Of a stretch of 64,000 nucleotides of DNA, positions 34,370-64,000 are shown one piece after another (position 1 is the stretch's first letter; each line of letters starts with the position of its first letter). A program made the translations under genes and the position numbers. The stretch lies in assembly GCA_026745465.1 (NCBI GenBank), contig JACYXH010000705.1:1833501-1897500 (forward strand), written 5' to 3'. The notes below the pieces were generated by a model, which was not told the DNA's origin, searched no databases, and worked only from the letters and a program-made list of their open reading frames with translations. Source of the stretch: Lota lota. Lineage: Eukaryota > Chordata > Actinopteri > Gadiformes > Lotidae.

Positions 34370-34622
34370 GTGTACGTCTACAGTTAGGAGTGTAACAGTT
34401 AGGCCTAACCATACAGTTAGGAGTGTAACAGTTAGGCCTAACGTTACCGTTAGGAGTGTAACAGTTAGGCCTAATGTTACAGTTAGGAGTGTAACAGTTA
34501 GGCCTAACCATACAGTTAGGAGTGTAACAGTTAGGCCTAATGTTAGGAGTGTAACAGTTAGGCCTAACGTTACAGTTAGGAGTGTAACAGTTAGGCCTAA
34601 TGTTAGGAGTGTAACAGTTAGG
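34370..34622. repeat. Minisatellite, about 33 bp
   Basis: About eight units around AGGAGTGTAACAGTTAGGCC, containing the palindrome TTAGGCCTAA. Confidence 0.92.
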
Positions 34623-35541
34623 AGTTATCTTTTTGGATTTAGTCAAAGTCTGAAATAAAGAAATATCCAAAAAACAAACACACAATTAGACTATATCCAT
34701 GGGGAAAAAAGTAACGTCTAAAAGTAGTTAGAAAAGAGTGAGCTAGTCAGTGACTAACGTTGCTAACTGAAAGGCTGCTACCACTAGGCTACTACAACAA
34801 TAATAGCTAACATAAAGAGTAGGCCAAGAAGATGGCAAGGTTTCTAACCTTCTAATTTCAAAAGTATGCCTGCTTGCGTTATTTTGTATAAATAATATAT
34901 ATAAGTAAATAGTTTAATAATACAAATAGCAAAGAATTGAAAGACTAAAAAAATAACAACATTGGGCATTTATTTGGATTTGGGCCTGACATGCATCAGC
35001 ATTAATCCATCACACTGTTTAGCACGCACTGTCATAATATGGTTGGCATATAATGGAAATACAAGGCTTCTTTTGAGTAACAATATACTTCTACAAAACC
35101 ATAGCTTGCTGTGACAAGCTGGGCCTTTCAGAAGTAGTGGGATGAGAGGTAGGTGCATGACAGATGAGTGTTGTTTTATTACTTAATTCAATCATAATCC
35201 AATATCCTTTCCAAATCCAATCCTATATACCTAGCGGTATATCATTTAATTAAAACACAACCTTATGACCTATGACCTGCGCTCCTTAGTTTTCCATCAT
35301 GGATTGCTCTTTGAAGCAGTGGTCTACTCTGCCCTCCTACAAAGAACGATGAAGAACTTGTTGCTAGAGCGGGTTAGTAGCTCTGGGAAGTCTACCACCA
35401 TCGCCTCCTCTTATGTCGTTCTTTCCTCTACCTCAGCTCCCCTTTAAATGTGCTTTATTTCACTTGATTCAATTTAAAGTCAAATAAAGTTTTGTTTAAA
35501 GGAAAGTAGAATATAAACTAAACTAAAATGAGGGGGCATAC

Positions 35542-35778
35542 GTGCATGCTAGTTAGCTAGCCGTTTGTTAGCATGTTAGTGCATGTTTTAGTCACATGTG
35601 CAAACGTCTTGTTTGGACATGAACATCATAAAGTCAGATATCATTCATCACTTTGAACATTTCCCAAACTAATGAATGCTATCTGACTTTACGTTGTGAA
35701 TGTCCAAACAAGACGTTTGCACATGTGACTAAAACATGCACTAACATGCTAACAAACGGCTAGCTAACTAACATGCAC
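35542..35778. repeat. Foldback inverted repeat, 107-bp arms
   Basis: Left arm 35542-35648 is almost perfectly complementary to right arm 35672-35778 with a 23-bp spacer. The arms contain TTAGCTAGCCGTTTG and CAAACGTCTTG motifs. It lies between PHF21A and CHRM4. It looks like a foldback or MITE-type element; no clear target-site duplication is visible. Confidence 0.75.
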
Positions 35779-35914
35779 ATCTGTCTCCTCGTTTCTGCTG
35801 TCACTGTGTTTATTGCTTATATCCTCCGTTCCTTTGAACAAGCTTTGTCACTTTCAATGGAATCATCAAGTGAAATCAAGCCTTAAGTCTGTGTGGCGTC
35901 CTGGAAGTGGCCAG

Positions 35915-36738
35915 ATTAAGGTAGCACACAGAGAGGCTAGATTAAGGTATCACACAGAGAGGCTATCTTAAGGTAGCACACAGAGAGGCTAGCTTAAGGT
36001 AGCACACAGAGAGGCTAGATTAAGGTATCACACAGAGAGGCTAGATTAAGGTAGCACACAGAGAGGCTAGATTAAGGTAGCACACAGAGAGGCTAGATTA
36101 AGGTAGCACACAGAGTGGCTAGCTTAAGGTAGCACACAGAGAGGCTAGATTAAGGTAGCACACAGAGTGGCTAGCTTAAGGTATCACACAGAGAGGCTAG
36201 ATTAAGGTAGCACACAGAGAGGCTATTTTAAGGTAGCACACAGAGTGGCTAGATTAAGGTATCACACAGAGAGGCTAGATTAAGGTATCACACAGAGAGG
36301 CTAGATTAAGGTAGCACACAGAGTGGCTAGATTAAGGTATCACACAGAGAGGCTAGATTAAGGTAGCACACAGAGAGGCTAGATTAAGGTAGCACACAGA
36401 GTGGCTAGCTTAAGGTAGCACACAGAGAGGCTAGCTTAAGGTAGCACACAGAGTGGCTATCTTAAGGTAGCACACAGAGAGGCTATCTTAAGGTATCACA
36501 CAGAGAGGCTAGCTTAAGGTATCACACAGAGAGGCTAGCTTAAGGTAGCACACAGAGAGGCTATCTTAAGGTAGCACACAGAGAGGCTAGCTTAAGGTAG
36601 CACACAGAGAGGCTAGCTTAAGGTAGCACACAGAGAGGCTATCTTAAGGTAGCACACAGAGAGGCTAGCTTAAGGTAGCACACAGAGAGGCTAGCTTAAG
36701 GTAGCACACAGAGAGGCTAGCTTAAGGTAGCACACAGT
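35915..36738. repeat. 26-bp minisatellite
   Basis: About 31 units around AGGTAGCACACAGAGAGGCT, ending about 20 bp past the CHRM4 stop codon, so it is probably in the CHRM4 3' UTR. Confidence 0.95.
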
Positions 36739-36760
36739 GACGGTGTAACAGCGGGCCTCC

Positions 36761-37951
36761 TCAGGGTGGTGCTCGGCTGCATCGGAGCAGGCGGAGGAAG
36801 CTTCTTCTGAAGGTGACGTTGAACAGGGCGTAGAGGCCGGGGTTGATGGCGCTGTTGATGTAGCACATCCAGTACCCCGTGGCCCACAGCGTGTCGGGGA
36901 CACAGACCCGGCAGAAGGTAGCGACCACCGCCATGATGTTGTAGGGCATCCAGGTGACGATGAAGGCCAGCAGGATGGCCAGCACGGTGTGGGTCACCTT
37001 CCCCTCCCTGCTCAGCACCCCGCTCCTCCTCCTTCCCGGCCAGCGCGCCAGCAGGGACCGGCTTCTCCTCCAGGGCTGGGCGTCGGGGGGTTTGGGCTCA
37101 GAGCCCGACTCCTCCGTTTCCCCGGACCCCCCAGCCGGGTCCTGGGGGGTCCGGCGTGGAGAGGAGGAGCTCCTGCTGTCCAGGAGGCGGCGGTCCAGCG
37201 GCCAAGCGGGCGGCCTGGGGCTCGGTCTCACGTGGAAGCGGCTGCGGCTGGCGGCGGCGATGCGGCCGTACAGGCCCGCCATGACGACGGCGGGCAGGTA
37301 GAAGGAGAGCAGCGCGGTGCCCAGGGTGAGCGGGGGACTGGCCAGCATCTGGATGTAGCAGCGGCCCGCCGGGACCGGCCGCCGGGCCGCCAGCGTCTGC
37401 CAGCACAGGATGGGAGGAGCCCACAGCAGGAGGGACAGCAGCCAGGCGCCGGCGATCATCACGCCGGCCACGGCGCCGGTCCGCCGGGCGGGGTAGCTGA
37501 GCGGACGGGTCACGCAGAAGTAGCGGTCCAAGCTGATGACCAGCAGATTCATCACGGACGCGTTGCTGACCACGTAGTCCAGGAGCAGCCACAGGTCACA
37601 CAGCAGGGGCCCCAGCGGCCAGCGGCCGGCCACCAGGTACAGCGCGTACAGGTTCACCGACACCAGGCCGATGACCAGGTCGGCCACGGCCAGGCTGAAC
37701 AGGAAGTAGTTGTTGATGGTCTGCAGGTGGCGGTTGACGCTGATGGACAGCATCACCATCATGTTGCCCAGCACCGTGAACAGGCTGAGGGAGGCTGTCA
37801 CCGTGACGATGGAGGCCGTTTGGGTGGTGCTGTAGGAGCGGGGACACGAGGTGTTCACGCAGGAGCAGGCCAAGGCGGAGGTGTTGATGTCATTCTCGGG
37901 CGTCGACCACATATTTCCTGTCCAATGAAACACCAGGAAAGAACGGTTCAT
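36761..37951 (-). CDS. CHRM4: CHRM4, muscarinic acetylcholine receptor M4
   Basis: Intronless 396-aa seven-helix receptor. Seen: TM1 GNMMVMLSISVNRHLQTINN, TM2 FLFSLAVADLVIG, TM3 LLLDYVVSNASVMNLLVISL (ligand Asp) with DRYFCVTRPLSYPARR, TM5 TLGTALLSFYLPAVVM, TM6 VTHTVLAILLAFIVTWMPYN, and TM7 TGYWMCYINSAINPGLY with the NPxxY motif. Disulfide cysteines are in LLCDLW and GRCYIQ. Three N-glycosylation sequons (N2, N23, N33) precede TM1. M2/M4 receptors couple to Gi/o and lower cAMP; the TM3/ICL2 and TM7 sequences are M4-like, and the place beside AMBRA1 matches human CHRM4. Human M4 is 479 aa; the third intracellular loop is shorter here, and Pro/Arg/Ser-rich. TM6 has WMPYN where other muscarinic receptors have WTPYN or WAPYN. 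The start at 37951 has A at -3; Met14 is an alternative. GC content is far above the flanks. Confidence 0.93.
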   Translation of the reverse strand: MNRSFLVFHWTGNMWSTPENDINTSALACSCVNTSCPRSYSTTQTASIVTVTASLSLFTVLGNMMVMLSISVNRHLQTINNYFLFSLAVADLVIGLVSVNLYALYLVAGRWPLGPLLCDLWLLLDYVVSNASVMNLLVISLDRYFCVTRPLSYPARRTGAVAGVMIAGAWLLSLLLWAPPILCWQTLAARRPVPAGRCYIQMLASPPLTLGTALLSFYLPAVVMAGLYGRIAAASRSRFHVRPSPRPPAWPLDRRLLDSRSSSSPRRTPQDPAGGSGETEESGSEPKPPDAQPWRRSRSLLARWPGRRRSGVLSREGKVTHTVLAILLAFIVTWMPYNIMAVVATFCRVCVPDTLWATGYWMCYINSAINPGLYALFNVTFRRSFLRLLRCSRAPP

Positions 37952-38675
37952 TTATTGTCTACACTAGAACCAAAATGGGAGTCCACTTGTAGTATACAGC
38001 ATCTCTAATCAGCTCTACGAAGGAATGGACAGCTCTCCATCAGTTCTATGCTCGATTAAAACCGGAATCCGCACCATCAAACAAAACATCTTATTTGCAG
38101 CCGGACAACTTCACAAAGATATAATAAAACATGAGCTGGCAGATTATCTTATTAGTATAGCACCGTTAAATAGAAAGTATACAAAGTGCTCAATAACTAA
38201 AATACTAAATGACCTAAATCAAAGGAGGGGTACGTCAACAATCTTTCATTAAATACATAGTAAAAATGTTATATATATTATATATATATATCTGTTATAT
38301 ATGTATATGTTAAATATTGTAAAAATGTTCAATAAAATGAGAAATCCGATTTACATATTTGAAGGGATACAATAAAATAAGACAAATTTGTCAAATAAAC
38401 AAATTAAAATTATACTACAAATAAATAATGGAGTAGAATACCATGATTACAAACCCAGTACATGCAGGACAAGTCGGAGTTGTCCAAGGGTCCGTAGTAA
38501 AAGGCGTATTTGATTAAAAGCGTATTTGATTAAAAGCGTATTTGATGCACGGCGGTGTCACCTACTGTAGACCCGGTCCCTCGTCTCCGTCACACGTCCT
38601 CCTGAGCTGCAGAGCGCTGCTTCTCTACAGCCCTCCTCCTCCTGATCATCTGTCCTCAGTCTGGCCTCTCCCAGC
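37952..38675. other. CHRM4 upstream region
   Basis: AT-rich; a TATATA tract at 38265-38305. May contain the CHRM4 promoter or 5' exon; I cannot locate either. Confidence 0.3.
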
Positions 38676-38820
38676 GGGGCGGGGCAGCTCAGGAGGATCC
38701 TGGTTCAATCCCCGGCTCCTCCCAGTGTCGAGATGTCCCTGAGCAAGGCAGCTCACCCTAACTGCTCCCCACCAGCTGGCTGCTGCCTTGCATGGCTGGC
38801 CCCACCGTCGCTGTGTTAGT
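38676..38820. repeat. Teleost dispersed repeat fragment (SINE-like)
   Basis: Contains TCCTGGTTCAATCCCCGGCT and GTCCCTGAGCAAGGCAGCTC, a phrase common in dispersed fish repeats, followed by a TG-rich array as is usual for that family. I name no family with certainty. Confidence 0.5.
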
Positions 38821-39080
38821 GTGTGTTAGTGTGTGTGCGTGTTAAAGTGTGTTAGTGTGTGTGTGTGCGTGTGTTAAAGTGTGTTAGTGTGTGTGCGTGT
38901 GTGTTTAAGTGTGTGTGTGCGTGTGTGTTAAAGTGTGTTAGTGTGTGTGCGTGTGTATGCACGTGTTAAAGTGTGTATGCGTGTGTGTTAAAGTGTGTTA
39001 GTGTGTATGCACGTGTTAAAGTGTGTTAGTGTGTATGCACGTGTTAAAGTGTGTATGCGTGTGTGTTAAAGTGTGTGCAT
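38815..39080. repeat. TG-rich minisatellite
   Basis: Units of GTGTGTTAGTGTGTGTGCG and GTTAAA. Confidence 0.9.
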
Positions 39081-39667
39081 GAACAGGTGAATCGGAAGCA
39101 CCATTTCTAAAGGGTTTTATAAATGTAGTCCATTTAACACGTTCCAGAATCAGGTCCTGGACTCATCTGTAGAAACCAGTCTCACTGTAGGACCAGCCAA
39201 AAGCTTTAGTAACCCTGTGGAGACACAGCTACAAGGCAGTATAAAGACCTGAAGGGTTATGTTCCCAGTCTGGTTACCCGGAGAACAGAAGGGCAGTACA
39301 GGGGTTCTTCACATCTGGGACACATTACACAAGAAGAGAGGACATCAGAGACTCTTAAAGCTCTTTAATCAGATCACATAAAACAAGAGATTGAAGCATT
39401 TGCAAGTGACATTTGACTTAATCAAAATATATCGGTTAGACGGTTGGGGCTGTTGTCAGCCGGTCGTTCGGTGAAGGTGGTGCTGACGGTGTAACTGCCA
39501 TTCCATAGTTGGAGCTCAGACAGAAAGGCTTTTTCAAATGTTCATTAGTCAAGTAATCAGGAAGAGCCACACCTGTCTCCTTAACATTAAGAGCTTTTCT
39601 CAAACAGCTGCTGACGAAACAAAGTTCAAATTAAAATAAAGTCTAACATCAAGGCTCCCAACATGGT

Positions 39668-39668
<1 letters not shown>

Positions 39669-39733
<65 letters not shown>
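39669..39733. repeat. (CA)n microsatellite
   Basis: About 32 CA units. Confidence 0.97.
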
Positions 39734-39738
<5 letters not shown>

Positions 39739-40070
39739 AAGCCTCGCAACAACCAATCACAAATGACACAAGCGATGTGTTCCTCCAGTGAAATTAAATG
39801 GTGTCAAACTGACAGAAGATGGACCAGGCGAATCCTGGTTTCATTTGACCCCCGACCTCTCGCTCTCTACCACTTCACACACTTATTTACATACGCACAC
39901 TTAAAACACACAACCCGGCTATCTCTCTCTTAATATTTTAGTTACAACTACAACACACACAGCGCCCTCCCCGGCCTGGGAGATCTATAGTGGCGTGTGA
40001 TTCGCTGCTCCATCCGTCGTTAAATATACATGGTTGTGGGGTTGGAATTGAGCGTCGGTCTAATAAAAAA

Positions 40071-40071
<1 letters not shown>

Positions 40072-40141
<70 letters not shown>

Positions 40142-40154
40142 ACACACACACACT
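40072..40154. repeat. (CA)n microsatellite with one GA interruption
   Basis: About 40 units in the probable AMBRA1 3' UTR. Confidence 0.96.
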
Positions 40155-40317
40155 CGGCGCCTCTCGATGACGGAGCGTGGGAGTGGAGCAGCAGAATGAT
40201 TGAGTTCCACAATAAGAGTCCCTTAACACGATGACCCCAGAGCAGTCACATGATTCCAAAGCAGATCGCTGACCCTGGGCATTCACAACCACCGCAAGGT
40301 CTCCCCTCAGAACCCCC

Positions 40318-40815
40318 CCAGCACTGACCGCAGCACTGACCGACGCAGCACTGACCGCAGCACTGACCGCTGACCGACACACTGACCGACGCAGCACTGA
40401 CCGACGCAGCACTGACCGACGCAGCACTGACCGCAGCACTGACCGACGCAGCACTGACCGACGCAGCACTGACCGCTGACCGACACACTGACCGACGCAG
40501 CACTGACCGACGCAGCACTGACCGACGCAGCACTGACCGACGCAGCACTGACCGCAGCACTGACCGACGCAGCACTGACCGACGCAGCACTGACCGCAGC
40601 ACTGACCGACGCAGCACTGACCGACGCAGCACTGACCGCAGCACTGACCGCTGACCGACACACTGACCGCTGACCGTCCAGTGCAAGGACCGCAGCAGAG
40701 AGCGCTGCTGGTCTCGGTCTCTGGTCTCGGTCTCTGGTCTCGGTCTCTGGTCTCGGTCTCTGGTCTCGGTCTCGGGTCTCGGTCTCTGGTCTCTGGTCTC
40801 TGGTCTCGGGTCTCG
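40318..40815. repeat. Two minisatellites: GCACTGACCGAC and TCTGGTCTCGG
   Basis: A 10-16-bp array to about 40680, then a 12-bp array to 40815. Both lie past the AMBRA1 stop; open frames through them are artefacts. Confidence 0.92.
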
Positions 40816-41007
40816 GCGTGCTGGGAGGGACCCGATAGAGAAACAGGACTCCATTCAAGTAGAAGATGTTTAATTTGGAATGCGTCCAGCGCTCAACGCA
40901 TTAGAAGGTCTGGTCCTGCCAATGCAGGGGGGGGGGGGGGGGGTCAAAGCAGCAACACAGTCTTCTAGGAAGTAAGGCTTGGAGTGGCGAGGCTGATCCC
41001 AGATCCA

Positions 41008-62571
<21,564 letters not shown>

Positions 62572-64000
62572 TCTACAGCTGGGCTGGGGAACCACCTCAG
62601 AGCACCCTCACTGTGGCCATGCAACACCTAGACTGGGAGGAGCAGGGGAGGACAGTTAGTAGATTGTGTCAGAACAACGTTTCTGGCCCCAGACCACCTG
62701 CGAGACGCTCAAACCAGTAGGCTGGAATGCATTCCCCTCAGTTTCAGGCCACTGTATTCTACCGATACAATATTACAAGGCAAGACATGCAAATCTTTTG
62801 AGTCATGTTGTGCAAGCAAGGAGCAATTCTGAAGCATTTGACAGTAGCCTTTTTTCCCCCTCTGCAAATGTCATCAGCATCGCGACCTGCACTGTTATAC
62901 GTAATTGAATAATTGACGTTTCACGGTTTAACTGTAATGTAAGTAATCAAATAAAGAACAAACATCCTCCTCGTTTGTAAATATTGGCCCAGAAATGCCA
63001 TACTAGGTGCATCACTTCATATCTCAACTATAAACCCAGCCAATCTGCAGAATATGAGAAGTCTATTTTAAGAAGGATGTGGTTAGACCTAGCAAGCCTT
63101 GCCTTTATCAAACATTTAAAAGACAAACAACATCGGAACCATTTTAGGGTGCAGCTTGGTGTTATTTTTGCCATCTTTCAAGAATTTGAATAAAGTGTAA
63201 TCTAATCTAATCTTCACCTTCCAAGTATAACATGCATCCCTTCGATACACCTTCAGGATCAAACTAGTCCAGCATTAAGCTGCACAGCGGATCATGAGTT
63301 CCGTGTGCCACATGATTAATGATATTATCACCGCATCATGTGAGAGGTCTGCCAGATCAATGTTAGAAAAGTGACGCCAGTAAACAGCGGAACACTTAAA
63401 ACGCAACCTGGGCCTACCCCGACATCATGCTAACCCGCTAGCTTCGGCTACAGAACCCTCAGGAGAACTTCCCTAACGTTACAACATGTACAGATCAGGT
63501 GCAGACGTGTTGGACAGCAACACTGCTATGTATTACCCTTCTTTCTCCCGTCGTTTAACGATCATTTCCATCCCAGGAATGGATCAACCCAACAGTGGTT
63601 AGCTGTAGCTATGTTAGCTGTGGCTGTGTTAGGTGTAGCTGTTAGCTCCAGCTATGTGAGCAAGCTTCGTCCAAACGGAGAAAATGGAGCTTCAATCAAC
63701 TAATAAAATCCGAGCATCGAAGTTGGAAGTATGTGTCGCCGCTATTGCCCACTGGTAAATAGCCGAATAACATTCAAATGATCTCTCGAAAGCGTTGGAA
63801 AATGAAAATATTGACGAGTGCTACGTCGCTAGCTGGCTAGCGTGTGTAGCACTAAAAGGAAACACTGGAGACAGGCGTGATAGCGGAGCGCAGAACCACC
63901 GATCCTAGTGCTGCTGTCACACCTTGGAGAAGACATTTAACGCACACTATTATGGAATAATAAAACAATTCTAGGAACAATATCACTACTAGTATTATTA
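62572..64000. other. AMBRA1 5' flank
   Basis: Holds the 5' UTR and perhaps the promoter. A LINE-like tail lies near 63150-63212. No HARBI1 or ATG13 exon, the human neighbours on this side, is recognisable. Confidence 0.35.
63150..63212 (+). mobile_element. LINE-like 3' tail
   Basis: GAATAAAGTG followed by TAATCTAATCTAATC, a short tandem tail like that of fish LINEs. The upstream sequence is degenerate and not recognised. Confidence 0.3.

Larger units (their letters stand above)
39085..41007 (-). other. Probable AMBRA1 3' UTR and spacer
   Basis: Downstream of the AMBRA1 stop. It contains two (CA)n tracts, a GCACTGACCGAC array and a poly(G) run. An ATTAAA variant poly(A) signal lies on the minus strand near 40868 and another near 39364. 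No coding content. Confidence 0.3.

Noticed and set aside
36989-38008. 339-codon plus-strand open frame over CHRM4
   Set aside because: Antisense shadow of a GC-rich exon; low-complexity Gln/Gly/Ala content and no domain.
38025-38252. 75-codon plus-strand frame upstream of CHRM4
   Set aside because: AT-rich, no domain, and no splice or start support.

Overview
The window looks like a piece of a ray-finned (teleost) fish chromosome: long introns, vertebrate splice sites, many (CA)n tracts and a very heavy load of minisatellites (roughly two fifths of the bases by my hand tally). Gadiform-like fish are known for such repeat density, but the species cannot be fixed from the sequence alone.

All genes I can support lie on the minus strand. 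At the left edge is one exon of a PRDM11-like gene (1179-1435). Next comes PHF21A/BHC80 (coding 29392 down to 7557, 16 constitutive or alternative-position coding exons plus one extra 23-nt microexon, and a probable long 3' UTR reaching towards 2.8 kb). Then the single-exon muscarinic receptor CHRM4 (36761-37951), and AMBRA1 (coding 62571 down to 41008, 18 coding exons). I set exon limits by hand from splice consensus, reading-frame phase and remembered human proteins. The exon lengths sum to whole codon numbers for both genes (PHF21A 967 aa, AMBRA1 1569 aa). PHF21A-CHRM4-AMBRA1 matches human 11p11.2, but CREB3L1, DGKZ and MDK, which sit between PHF21A and CHRM4 in human, are absent. This fits one copy of a duplicated teleost block that has lost genes.

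PHF21A is a reader of unmethylated H3K4 in the LSD1-CoREST-HDAC complex. CHRM4 is a Gi-coupled acetylcholine receptor. AMBRA1 is a WD40 scaffold for autophagy and a CUL4-DDB1 substrate receptor. They are neighbours by ancestry and do not form a pathway.

The most striking feature is how the tandem repeats sit in the genes. Many intronic minisatellites begin exactly on an exon edge, and their unit contains a copy of the real 5' or 3' splice site, so single introns carry from a few to about thirty look-alike splice sites. Both PHF21A and AMBRA1 also carry large in-frame coding minisatellites in their last exons. PHF21A has a 23-nt microexon phase-matched to the AT-hook exon, which looks like the neuron-specific switch known in mammals. 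Other non-genic structures are a 300-bp MITE with target-site duplication, a 107-bp-arm foldback repeat, a hairpin-headed minisatellite, and two arrays with higher-order structure.
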